Positions 1 to 7,189 of a stretch of 30,428 nucleotides of DNA are shown here, piece by piece. Source of the stretch: JAZKSG01 sp036626215 (GTDB taxonomy: Archaea; Thermoplasmatota; E2; DHVEG-1). Numbering within the stretch: position 1 is the first letter of the stretch; each line of letters starts with the position of its first letter. The notes under the pieces were generated by a model that worked only from the letters and a program-made list of their open reading frames with translations, was not told the DNA's origin and did not search any database. The stretch spans positions 1 to 30,428 of the forward strand of contig JAZKSG010000013.1 of NCBI GenBank assembly GCA_036626215.1, given 5' to 3'. The position numbers and the translations under genes were made by a program.

Positions 1-1
1 A

Positions 2-1153
2 GATGGTTCTCCTGCTACTGAATCATTCACATTTACAGAGGGTAATACGGCTCCACAAATCTCAAATCCAAGTCCAACAAATGCTTCCTCAGATCAATCG
101 TTGAAACCTACATGTAGTGTAACGGTGTCTGATGAAGATGGAGACACTATGACTGTAAAATTTTATAATGCGACTGATAATCGGACTGATGGTGTTGGTT
201 CGTGGACTCTTCAGAAAACAGTTACAGATGTTTCGTCTGATAGTACGGCTTCATGGGGTTACAGCCAGGCGGACAGATATGGTATGCGTTACTATTGGAA
301 AGTGACAGCTGACGACGGAACGGATATTACTTCTGAATATTATTGGTTTACCATCAAGAGCGACCCAGACTGGGTGAACCCTGATACTGCGGAAGGAGCA
401 GATTGGAGTTATCCCGACAAAGCAAAAAACGGTATGATATATAAAGACAATCATTCCTATACAGGTGTTACTGATTCTCCTATATATTTGAATCTGTCTA
501 CCTCTCTTTCTGACTGTGACCGGGTAAGAGTTTTTGCTGCACAAGAGTCAACAGGAACAGAAACTCCTTCTTTTGATGATGCAGATGTTAAAGTTTATGT
601 TAAATATGATGGCAGTTGGAATAAAGTGCATGATGGATCGATATCTAAGTTTACTTGGACCAACATAACTTTCAGTCAGAAAAGTGTTTCAGGGGCAAGA
701 GTTGAAACCAATAGTGGCGGTATTGGTGCACAATGTAATCTTTATTCTTTGCAGTTCTATCAACAAGAAACAATAGAGATAGATGTATCGCCTGGCACAT
801 GGAATCAAGGACAGTTGTGGTTAAATAGTTCAAACTCTACTTCAGGTTCTTATTTTACTCTAACTAATAATGGCAATACAGCTGTAGATGTTTACATTAA
901 GGCGAGTAATGCTACCAATGTCTCAACAGGAGATGAATGGAAGCTTAAAAACACCCCCGGGCATGATGAGTTTAGTTTGCAATATGATAAAGGCGGCGGT
1001 TGGACAAATATACAAACCAGTTATAATCTGTTTGTCAGCAGTCTGGGTAGTGGAAACTCTCAGAGTTTTGATTTGAAGATATTGACTGCTACTACCTCTA
1101 CTAATCTTAATCCTTTGTCTTTTGTTGTCACTTTTAAATCTGTAGCAAGTTAA
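2..1153 (+). CDS. Surface protein with Ig/fibronectin-like domains, C-terminal part (5' end outside window)
   Basis: The reading frame is open to the left edge of the window, so this is the C-terminal 383 residues of a longer protein. A TTG at 101 is internal, not a start. The visible part begins with a fibronectin/Ig-like module containing SDEDGDTMTVKFYN, a motif common in archaeal and bacterial surface proteins. A W- and Y-rich middle region follows. The final ~125 residues form a separate beta-rich domain starting near IEIDVSPGTW. That last domain resembles the whole mature protein encoded at 3118-3648. The protein is rich in S, T, N and G with many N-x-S/T sequons, and no C-terminal membrane segment is seen, so it is probably secreted or held by a partner. 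Codons favour T-ending forms, unlike the next gene. An oligo-T stretch follows at 1182-1189. Function unknown; adhesion or cell-wall role is inference. Confidence 0.75.
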   Translation, partial: DGSPATESFTFTEGNTAPQISNPSPTNASSDQSLKPTCSVTVSDEDGDTMTVKFYNATDNRTDGVGSWTLQKTVTDVSSDSTASWGYSQADRYGMRYYWKVTADDGTDITSEYYWFTIKSDPDWVNPDTAEGADWSYPDKAKNGMIYKDNHSYTGVTDSPIYLNLSTSLSDCDRVRVFAAQESTGTETPSFDDADVKVYVKYDGSWNKVHDGSISKFTWTNITFSQKSVSGARVETNSGGIGAQCNLYSLQFYQQETIEIDVSPGTWNQGQLWLNSSNSTSGSYFTLTNNGNTAVDVYIKASNATNVSTGDEWKLKNTPGHDEFSLQYDKGGGWTNIQTSYNLFVSSLGSGNSQSFDLKILTATTSTNLNPLSFVVTFKSVAS

Positions 1154-1181
1154 TATCTCAGTTTGAATCTTAATTCTATTC

Positions 1182-1189
1182 TTTTTTTT
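1182..1189 (+). terminator. Oligo-T terminator candidate
   Basis: An uninterrupted run of eight T follows the stop of the first surface gene by about 30 bases, with more T-rich sequence to ~1215. Archaeal RNA polymerase terminates at such runs. It separates this gene from the next one, which has its own TATA-like element. Confidence 0.4.
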
Positions 1190-1225
1190 GTGTTATTCTT
1201 TCAGTTTGTCTTTTTGACAGGATAT

Positions 1226-1238
1226 ACTTAAATAATTT
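1226..1238 (+). promoter_or_regulatory. TATA-like promoter element for the PKD protein gene
   Basis: TACTTAAATAATT lies ~80 bases before the ATG at 1313. It would give a start point near 1258 and a leader of about 50 nt. A purine-rich tract (GGAAAGGCTGGAAA) just before the ATG could serve in ribosome binding. AT-rich background makes the call moderate. Confidence 0.35.
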
Positions 1239-1312
1239 TAGTGTCAAAGATTAGCGTGATACAGTATATCATATAGTTTGATTGAAAGAATGGAAAGGCT
1301 GGAAACAAAAAG

Positions 1313-2974
1313 ATGAAAGGAAAGAATACAAAAACAAAAATAATTCTATTTCTCCTTATAATTACTTTATTACTAAATCCTTTTATTTTAGAATTTACTG
1401 TAAAAGCTGGGGAGGCATACATAGAATTTACACCTTCTAAAAATCTTCCTCCAAACAAACCCGAGCTAATTAACCCTCAAGATAACGCAGAAAATCTTGA
1501 TTTGTCGGTAACACTAAAAGTCCACATTACAGATCAAGACCAAGATCCAAATCAAACCATAACCGTCTACTTCTACGACAGCTCAAACAACCTAATAGGT
1601 AGCGATATCTCCGCCCATGGATTCAACGCATCTATCATATGGTCTGGACTAAACTACGAAACCACATATAACTGGTATGCAATAGCAAACGATTCACTCA
1701 ATGAAAACCAATCAAACACTTGGAGTTTTACCACAAAACCTGAACCCTCTACCCCGCCACCATATAATCCCCCTACAAACACACCTCCTATTGCAAATAT
1801 AACAGCACCAAAACAAGGATACATAAAACAAAAAATTTCACTATATGGAAATAATAGCTATGACTCAGATGGCGAAGTAGTCGCATATCGCTGGGATTTC
1901 AACAGTGACAACACATGGGACACCAACTGGACAACGAAAAACTGGACTCAACACACATTCACAAAACCAGGAAACCATACAATTACTCTACAAGTCAAAG
2001 ACAATACAGACTTAACAGATACAGATACCAAAGTAATTCAAATTTTAAACAAAAAACCCGTTGCAATAATACACGTCGATGAAAAAGGATTTGTAAACCA
2101 TACTATGCCTTTCTTCGCAAATGAAAGCTACGACCCAGATGGAAAAATAATCAGCTACCGCTGGAATTTCAACAACGACAACGTATGGGATACAGAATGG
2201 ATAAACAACAGCAAATATCATTACAGCTACAACAAAAGTGGAAATAAAACCGTAAAACTACAAGTTAAAGACAACCACGAAGCAAAAAACACCAGCCACC
2301 ATAACATAACCATACTATCCTCCCCAAAAGACGAAAATCTACCTGTTGCAAAAATAAAAGTATCCTATGATGGACGAATAGACGAAAAAATAAGATTTGA
2401 CGCCTCACAGAGCTATGATCCAGACGGCAACATCACAACTTTCACATGGTACTTCGACGATGGAAACATCTCACATAAGAAAAACCCACACCATAGCTAC
2501 AAAAGAAAAGGAATTTACAACGTAACCTTAAAAGTTACAGATGATGACAACTACACCGCCTACGATACAGTAACAATAAAGATCACTAAAAATAAAAAAC
2601 AAATACCAGAAAAAACTTTGACTTCAACAATAATATGGATAATCATAGTTGCATCAGCTGCCACAATAATCGCACTACTATTGTTTTTCAAACCACCAAA
2701 AGCTATGGCGGTGTTAAACAAACTAAAAAATTCTGTCAAAAACTCTAAAAACGAAAATTTGAAACATTCAAAAAATAGAAAAAAGACTGACATCCAAAAA
2801 ATAATGGAAATAGATGGTGTAGGATCATCTACCGTTGATAGTTTAAAACAAGGCAACATAAACTATTTAGAGGAATTATCTAATTTAAGCGAAGAAGAAC
2901 TATTATCTATAAACGGTATCGGTAAAAAGACAGCAGAAAAAATCAAGAAAGGTTTACCTAAGCTCTTAGAGTAA
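1313..2974 (+). CDS. PKD-repeat surface protein with transmembrane anchor and cytoplasmic helix-hairpin-helix tail
   Basis: 553 aa. Residues 1-32 are a signal peptide with a long hydrophobic core. Then come a short AYIEFTPS segment shared in style with neighbouring surface proteins, an Ig/FN3-like domain (~45-145), and three PKD domains (~155-245, 247-335, 340-428). Each PKD domain has the hallmark YDxDGxI...W.F (YDSDGEVVAYRWDF, YDPDGKIISYRWNF, YDPDGNITTFTWYF). A transmembrane helix spans ~439-462. The remaining ~90 residues face the cytoplasm: a basic linker, then two helix-hairpin-helix motifs (~492-553; IDGVGSSTVDSL and INGIGKKTAEKI). PKD domains usually mediate protein or polysaccharide contact outside the cell, while HhH motifs usually bind DNA or proteins inside, so the combination is unusual. 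Codons are rich in C- and A-ending forms, unlike the genes on either side. Function unknown. Confidence 0.85.
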   Translation: MKGKNTKTKIILFLLIITLLLNPFILEFTVKAGEAYIEFTPSKNLPPNKPELINPQDNAENLDLSVTLKVHITDQDQDPNQTITVYFYDSSNNLIGSDISAHGFNASIIWSGLNYETTYNWYAIANDSLNENQSNTWSFTTKPEPSTPPPYNPPTNTPPIANITAPKQGYIKQKISLYGNNSYDSDGEVVAYRWDFNSDNTWDTNWTTKNWTQHTFTKPGNHTITLQVKDNTDLTDTDTKVIQILNKKPVAIIHVDEKGFVNHTMPFFANESYDPDGKIISYRWNFNNDNVWDTEWINNSKYHYSYNKSGNKTVKLQVKDNHEAKNTSHHNITILSSPKDENLPVAKIKVSYDGRIDEKIRFDASQSYDPDGNITTFTWYFDDGNISHKKNPHHSYKRKGIYNVTLKVTDDDNYTAYDTVTIKITKNKKQIPEKTLTSTIIWIIIVASAATIIALLLFFKPPKAMAVLNKLKNSVKNSKNENLKHSKNRKKTDIQKIMEIDGVGSSTVDSLKQGNINYLEELSNLSEEELLSINGIGKKTAEKIKKGLPKLLE

Positions 2975-2993
2975 ATACGGCACCTTGTTCTCC

Positions 2994-3018
2994 TTTATTT
3001 TTTTTTACTTTTTTTTTC
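2994..3018 (+). terminator. Double oligo-T terminator
   Basis: Two T runs of nine or more bases separated by AC follow the stop codon of the PKD protein by ~20 bases. This is the strongest terminator-like tract in the left third of the window and isolates the following gene, which has its own promoter. Confidence 0.5.
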
Positions 3019-3059
3019 GTTTAGTCAAACTTTTTTACCCGCATTATCACCTGCACAAA

Positions 3060-3071
3060 AACTATAAAAAT
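3060..3071 (+). promoter_or_regulatory. TATA box of the small secreted protein gene
   Basis: AACTATAAAAAT matches the archaeal TATA consensus well. A start point ~26 bases downstream (about 3092) gives a leader of some 25-28 nt containing GGAGG at 3106-3110, just ahead of the start codon. Confidence 0.5.
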
Positions 3072-3117
3072 CCCTCTTTGTATAAACATAGTACTCTCTT
3101 TCGCTGGAGGGAAATGA

Positions 3118-3648
3118 TTGATGGGATGCAATGATATGGAAAATGTTAAGAGATTATTTATTATAGGCATAGCTTTGACTTTGGTGTTTTTCGCAGTAAC
3201 CCCTCTTGTATTTGTCGGTTGGGCAGCTACAGATACAGTATATGTTGATTTTACTCCGGAGGGAAATGTTACTATTAACGCATATGGTTATCATGATTTT
3301 CAAACGATTTACTCAGGCCAAACCAAAAATACTGATACCACTACTTTTACCGCTGAAAACAATGGTTCCACGACTTTAGGAACAGTTACCGTTCAATGTA
3401 CCAGCAATACTGGTACTTTAACAGCTGTTGACAGTAGCCCAAGTACAGACCAATTTGCTATTCAAGCTCAGGATGACAGCGGCGACCTTGGAAGTTGGAC
3501 TGGTATCAAATCTTCAGCTCAGACTATCGAAAATGATCTTGCTTCTTCTGGAACTGAGACTTTTGGTATACAGATAGAACTGGGTCAGCTTTCTAGTCAG
3601 AGTCCTGGTGCGGTTAATTGTACTATAACAGTTGAAGGTACAGATTAA
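3118..3648 (+). CDS. Small secreted Ig-like/beta-rich surface protein
   Basis: Up to 176 aa. GGAGG at 3106-3110 supports a start at the TTG (3118) or the adjacent ATG (3121); an ATG at 3136 would begin directly with MENVKRLF and also give a good signal peptide. The signal helix is followed by a mature domain of ~145 residues beginning TVYVDFTPEG. It aligns by eye with the last domain of the protein at 2-1153: IDVSPGT versus VDFTPEG, LTNNGNTAV versus AENNGSTTL, DEFSLQ versus DQFAIQ, GWTNIQTS versus SWTGIKSS. It is therefore a stand-alone copy of that domain. No C-terminal anchor is visible. T- and S-rich composition suggests an exported, possibly glycosylated, cell-envelope or appendage subunit; that role is inference. 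Confidence 0.75.
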   Translation: MMGCNDMENVKRLFIIGIALTLVFFAVTPLVFVGWAATDTVYVDFTPEGNVTINAYGYHDFQTIYSGQTKNTDTTTFTAENNGSTTLGTVTVQCTSNTGTLTAVDSSPSTDQFAIQAQDDSGDLGSWTGIKSSAQTIENDLASSGTETFGIQIELGQLSSQSPGAVNCTITVEGTD

Positions 3649-3771
3649 TCATTAAACCTCTCCATATTTTTTCTTTTAAAATCAAATATTTTTTTCCATG
3701 GCTTTTTAGATAATTTTATTAAAAGGATAATGTATTATTGTTATTTGTCATCGGGATGGGTGATATTTAGC

Positions 3772-4371
3772 ATGTTTAGAAGTTACTTGTTGAAAGTTGT
3801 ATTTATTCTATTCATTTTATTCCCAATTATTTTTTCATTTCCTGTGGAGGGGATTGGTGATGTTTCAGTTTGGCCTGCAAGGATAAATGTAGATATTAAA
3901 GAATATTCTGAGGAAAAAATTCAGCATTCAATAGAGGTATATAATAAGAATTCTTTCCCCGTTAAAGTATCTGCTAAAGTTAGAACCCCAGATATGGATA
4001 ATAGAGTAGAAGGTTATTCCGATATACCTGATTTATCGTGGATTAAAGTGGAATCTGAATCTTTTGTGGTTGGCGCTAAAGAGTCTAAAACTTTCAATGT
4101 AACGATTGATATACCGAAAGACGAAAGATCCCGTTTTTATAATGAAAGTTGGGAGGTATGGGTTACTACTTATGCCGGTAAGAATAAAAATGAGGATGGT
4201 GTAAATCTTCAGACTGCTGTATCGACAAGGTTTCTTATCTCTACTCCAGAAAATCCTGATCGATCTTTTTTCTTTGGTGGCAATACTTTGGTTTTAGTTG
4301 GGTTTTCTTCGGGGATATTGGCGTTGATTGCAATGTTGATTTATATCAAGAAGAAAAAGATTCATAAGTAG
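3772..4371 (+). CDS. Single-pass membrane protein with exported Ig-like domain (paralogue of 7190-7777)
   Basis: The frame is open from 3730, but the ATG at 3772 is preferred: GGTGAT, complementary to the 16S rRNA tail, lies 7 bases upstream, and the protein then starts with a proper signal peptide (MFRSYLLKVVFILFILF). Product 199 aa. The exported part (~30-165) is an Ig-like domain with motifs DLSWIKVE, IDIPKDE and ESWEVWVTTYAG. These recur in the protein at 7190-7777 (NLSWIDVT, LNIPKNY, EKWEVWVTF). A transmembrane helix near the C terminus (~172-192) ends in a short KKKK-rich cytoplasmic tail. Architecture suggests an anchor or scaffold for surface proteins. The exact family is not recognised. 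Codons favour T-ending forms, as in 3118-3648, unlike its paralogue. Confidence 0.8.
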   Translation: MFRSYLLKVVFILFILFPIIFSFPVEGIGDVSVWPARINVDIKEYSEEKIQHSIEVYNKNSFPVKVSAKVRTPDMDNRVEGYSDIPDLSWIKVESESFVVGAKESKTFNVTIDIPKDERSRFYNESWEVWVTTYAGKNKNEDGVNLQTAVSTRFLISTPENPDRSFFFGGNTLVLVGFSSGILALIAMLIYIKKKKIHK

Positions 4372-4400
4372 TGTATTTGCCTTTTTCATTTAAACCATTT

Positions 4401-4418
4401 TGATTCATATATGATTCA
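4401..4418 (+). repeat. 18-bp operator-like element, copy 1
   Basis: TGATTCATATATGATTCA: a direct repeat of TGATTCA with an 11-base period, containing the palindrome TCATATATGA (4405-4414). A further TGATTCATTTATG-type extension follows. Identical to copies 2 and 3. Confidence 0.75.
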
Positions 4419-4500
4419 TTTATGTGGGCTTAAATATTGTTTATTTCTCCCTAGCATATGATAGAAATCTTTATAAATCCTTTGATATTGCCTATATATG

Positions 4501-4518
4501 TGATTCATATATGATTCA
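4501..4518 (+). repeat. 18-bp operator-like element, copy 2
   Basis: Perfect second copy of TGATTCATATATGATTCA, exactly 100 bases after copy 1. It sits where transcription would start from the TATA-like CTTTATAAATCC at 4469-4480. Confidence 0.75.
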
Positions 4519-4560
4519 TACTTTGCTAAATCTTTCTATAATCTGAACAAAATAAATTAC

Positions 4561-4578
4561 TGATTCATATATGATTCA
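4561..4578 (+). repeat. 18-bp operator-like element, copy 3
   Basis: Perfect third copy of the element, 60 bases after copy 2. It runs directly into a near-copy of the core (TCACATATGA, 4576-4585). Confidence 0.75.
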
Positions 4579-4663
4579 CATATGAAAAGAATATTATCAT
4601 GCTTGAAAGATCATATATCTCCTATCTAAAAGATTTAAATTAATAAGAATTGTTTTAGAAACC

Positions 4664-4673
4664 TTTTTAAATT
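4664..4673 (+). promoter_or_regulatory. TATA box of the ribbon-helix-helix regulator gene
   Basis: TTTTTAAATT is centred ~27 bases before the ATG at 4696, so the transcript would start within a few bases of the start codon. No ribosome binding site precedes the ATG, consistent with a leaderless mRNA. Confidence 0.5.
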
Positions 4674-4674
4674 G

Positions 4675-4700
4675 TGAATCATATTAGACTCATATATGAG
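4675..4700 (+). promoter_or_regulatory. Degenerate fourth operator overlapping transcription and translation start
   Basis: TGAATCATAT at 4675-4684 is the reverse complement of half of the 18-bp element. It is followed by CTCATATATGAG (4689-4700), a perfect 12-bp palindrome with the same TCATATATGA core. The palindrome covers the ATG at 4696 and the predicted transcription start, so a protein bound here would block initiation. Confidence 0.55.
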
Positions 4701-4890
4701 CCAAAGTTCTAGAGTGCCTGTTGGTTTTCCGCCCGTCGTTAGGAAGATAATAAAAGAACAAGTAGGAACTCTAGGAAACTCTGAAGCAGAAGTAATCAAA
4801 AACATAGTACTGATATACTTCACAGAACGAGGAGAACTAAAAACCTGGGAGATGAAAAAAAATTCTAACAAAAAGGAGGAAAAAAAATGA
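4696..4890 (+). CDS. Ribbon-helix-helix (CopG/Arc-type) transcriptional regulator
   Basis: 64 aa. The pattern fits a ribbon-helix-helix DNA-binding fold: a short strand with alternating residues (SRVPVGFP), helix A (PPVVRKIIKEQVGTL), the turn GNSEAEVI where G and S cap helix B, and helix B (AEVIKNIVLIYFTER). A lysine-rich tail follows. Such proteins act as dimers and bind short palindromic or directly repeated sites, often in their own promoters. The palindrome CTCATATATGAG lies on its own start codon, and three 18-bp elements with the same core lie upstream. The gene overlaps the next one by four bases (ATGA), so regulator and surface protein are co-transcribed. Autorepression is inferred, not shown. 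Confidence 0.7.
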   Translation: MSQSSRVPVGFPPVVRKIIKEQVGTLGNSEAEVIKNIVLIYFTERGELKTWEMKKNSNKKEEKK

Positions 4891-7166
4891 AAAAAACAAC
4901 TTTTCCTTCTACTGTGATAGCAATACTGCTATTCACTTCACTGATAATACTATTGCCAAATCCCTCAGCACAGAACCCGCCAGGAGAAATCATAACAGTA
5001 AACCAAAATGGAAACGGAGACTACACAACAATAAAATCAGCTATAGAAGATGCCTCAAATGGAGACACCATACAAATACAGAACGGTGTCTACAAAGAAC
5101 ACAACATAATTATCGATAAAAAAATCAAAATAACCGGAGAAAATGTAGACGAAACGATAATAAACTGCCAAGGCGGAAAAGGTTTACTCATAAACAGTTG
5201 TTGTGTTGAGGTAGATTCTATAAAAATAATAAACACTGATAATTATGCTATACAGGTATCTAAAGATAGCGGCAAATGTGTTTTTTCAAACATAATACTT
5301 AGCAACTGTAAAACCCTTGGTTTATGGATTCGGTCGTCTGATAACACATTCTCAAACTGTGAAATCACGGGAAAAGGTGACAGCGTCGGAGCAAAAATCC
5401 GTGGAACTAACAATAGAATTCTAAATTCAGAGGTACATGGATTCAACAACGGTATTCTGATACTTGTTAACTCTGACAATCATAAAGTCAAAAATTGTAA
5501 AATATTCGACAACGAAAAAGGAATTGACATAAGAATTAACTCTGATAAAAACGTTATATCTCACTGTGACATTTCCTACAACACCTACGGCGTTTATATA
5601 TGGCAAAATTCTGAGAACAACCTCATATATCGTAACAACCTATGGAAAAACACCGAAAACGCATATAGCGAGGGTGGAAACCAATGGGACAACGGCCAAT
5701 ACGGCAACTACTGGGATGATTATACTGGATCTGATAACAACAGCGATGATATAGGAGACACCCCTTATGTTATACATAAAAGATATAAGGATAATTATCC
5801 ACGTATGTCATTTTATCTTCCAACTCAGGTAACACCACCTTACAACATCAGAGTTACCTCCTCTTTATCAGACAACACCCCTACATTCACCTGGACACCA
5901 TCCCTATATGAAGGAGAAATAGAAGGTTATACAGTAAAAATAGACGACAACTCTGAAATATATGTCGGAGACGGAACCAGCTGGACTACTTCCAGCAATC
6001 TCTCAAATGGAATCCATACTTTCTATGTAAAAGCAATTGCAGAGGATGGAACAAAAAGCAACTATGCCACCACCACATTTAATATAGATACATCGACAAT
6101 CGATTCAGATGGAGACGGATGGACCGATGAAGAAGAACAAAAATATGAAACCGATCCCTATGATCCAAATAACTATCCACTTGATACAGATGGTGACGGC
6201 ATTCCAGATGATTTTGATGACGATTCTGACGGTGACGGCTACTCTGATGAGATGGAGAACTCCTATAATACCAACCCTAAAAATCCAGGAGATTATCCTT
6301 TAGATACAGATGGCGATGGTACCCCCGATGAAGATTCTCCAGATGGAAAATACATAGGTGATAAAGAGGATGATGGAGATCGTTTAAACGACAAAATAGA
6401 AAAACAAATCGGATCAGACCCTAAAAATCCTAACGATGTAGAAAGAATATACATTGAGGGAAAATCTTATTTCATGGTCAACATCTCACAAAACGACAAA
6501 TACGATATCTTATACAACCCGATAAAAAATCAAACTACAGCAGTTAAAAAACAAAATAACATTTATCTCATAGATGTAGATGATGACAACAGCTGGGATT
6601 ACAAATATAACCCATCCAACCAGATGACTGCGGAATACAAAGAAGAAGGGCTCAACATCTGGATGATAGCCACTATACTACTAATGGGTTCAACGGCTGC
6701 GGTTACAGCTATCTATATTGTTTTCTTTAGAGACAAAAAAACCAACAAAAATATTTTCAAAAAAACTACTGATTTCGAAAAAACAGAAACCTATACACAT
6801 TATGATGACATATCTCAACTTGACACCATTGATTTAACTAAAAACCTGCTGCAAGATATGCAGCATACAGTAGGTCAATACATGGAAAAATTGGATGCAA
6901 TGCAGAAAGAAATGTATGCTGAAGAAAAACAGAAACCGAAACCATCGACCGACCAACCAGATGAAACGTTCCCTCCATCAGAAAAAATAAAAGATATAAC
7001 TATAGAAGAAAACATATCTGACAGTTCAATCGTTATAGAGGATATCGAATCAAAAATAGATAAGATACTCACTGGGGTAACAAAAAATAAAAATTACGGC
7101 CAAAAAGGGAGAGATATCGAAGCAAAAGTAGATGAACTAATAACAAAACAAAACTTTGGTAAATAA
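4887..7166 (+). CDS. NosD-type beta-helix surface protein with calcium-type repeats, membrane anchor and long cytoplasmic tail
   Basis: 759 aa, preceded by GGAGG inside the end of the regulator gene. Residues 1-28 are a signal peptide. Residues ~35-300 form a right-handed beta-helix of the NosD/CASH type, starting GNGDYTTIKSAIEDASNGD and ending with the typical GNQWDNGQYGNYWDDYTG. A fibronectin/Ig-like domain spans ~312-401. Residues ~405-518 hold thrombospondin-3-like acidic repeats (DSDGDGWTDEEE, DTDGDGIPDDFD, DSDGDGYSDEME, DTDGDGTPDEDS), expected to bind Ca2+. A transmembrane helix lies at ~590-614. The last ~145 residues are cytoplasmic, charged and helical, with coiled-coil-like stretches (LQDMQHTVGQYMEKLDAMQ; IESKIDKIL; IEAKVDELI). 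Beta-helix and calcium repeats are typical of glycan-binding or adhesive surface proteins; the tail suggests contact with a cytoplasmic partner. Co-transcribed with the regulator upstream. Confidence 0.85.
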   Translation: MKKTTFPSTVIAILLFTSLIILLPNPSAQNPPGEIITVNQNGNGDYTTIKSAIEDASNGDTIQIQNGVYKEHNIIIDKKIKITGENVDETIINCQGGKGLLINSCCVEVDSIKIINTDNYAIQVSKDSGKCVFSNIILSNCKTLGLWIRSSDNTFSNCEITGKGDSVGAKIRGTNNRILNSEVHGFNNGILILVNSDNHKVKNCKIFDNEKGIDIRINSDKNVISHCDISYNTYGVYIWQNSENNLIYRNNLWKNTENAYSEGGNQWDNGQYGNYWDDYTGSDNNSDDIGDTPYVIHKRYKDNYPRMSFYLPTQVTPPYNIRVTSSLSDNTPTFTWTPSLYEGEIEGYTVKIDDNSEIYVGDGTSWTTSSNLSNGIHTFYVKAIAEDGTKSNYATTTFNIDTSTIDSDGDGWTDEEEQKYETDPYDPNNYPLDTDGDGIPDDFDDDSDGDGYSDEMENSYNTNPKNPGDYPLDTDGDGTPDEDSPDGKYIGDKEDDGDRLNDKIEKQIGSDPKNPNDVERIYIEGKSYFMVNISQNDKYDILYNPIKNQTTAVKKQNNIYLIDVDDDNSWDYKYNPSNQMTAEYKEEGLNIWMIATILLMGSTAAVTAIYIVFFRDKKTNKNIFKKTTDFEKTETYTHYDDISQLDTIDLTKNLLQDMQHTVGQYMEKLDAMQKEMYAEEKQKPKPSTDQPDETFPPSEKIKDITIEENISDSSIVIEDIESKIDKILTGVTKNKNYGQKGRDIEAKVDELITKQNFGK

Positions 7167-7189
7167 AAAAACATTTTCAGATAGATTCT

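Larger units (their letters stand above)
4381..4695 (+). promoter_or_regulatory. Regulatory intergenic region with repeated 18-bp elements
   Basis: This 315-base AT-rich stretch has no convincing gene. It carries three identical 18-bp elements (4401, 4501, 4561) and a related palindrome on the downstream start codon. Several TATA-like sequences are present: 4387-4396, 4469-4480, 4536-4542 and 4664-4673. Each lies roughly 20-30 bases before one of the elements. Only the last is a convincing gene promoter. Confidence 0.6.

Noticed and set aside
4401..4578. Repeats considered as a CRISPR array
   Set aside because: Only three short (18-bp) copies at unequal spacing (100 and 60 bases), no cas genes nearby; they fit operators better.
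4583..4630. 15-codon frame (MKRILSCLKDHISPI) between operator copies
   Set aside because: No ribosome site and very short; chance is sufficient explanation.
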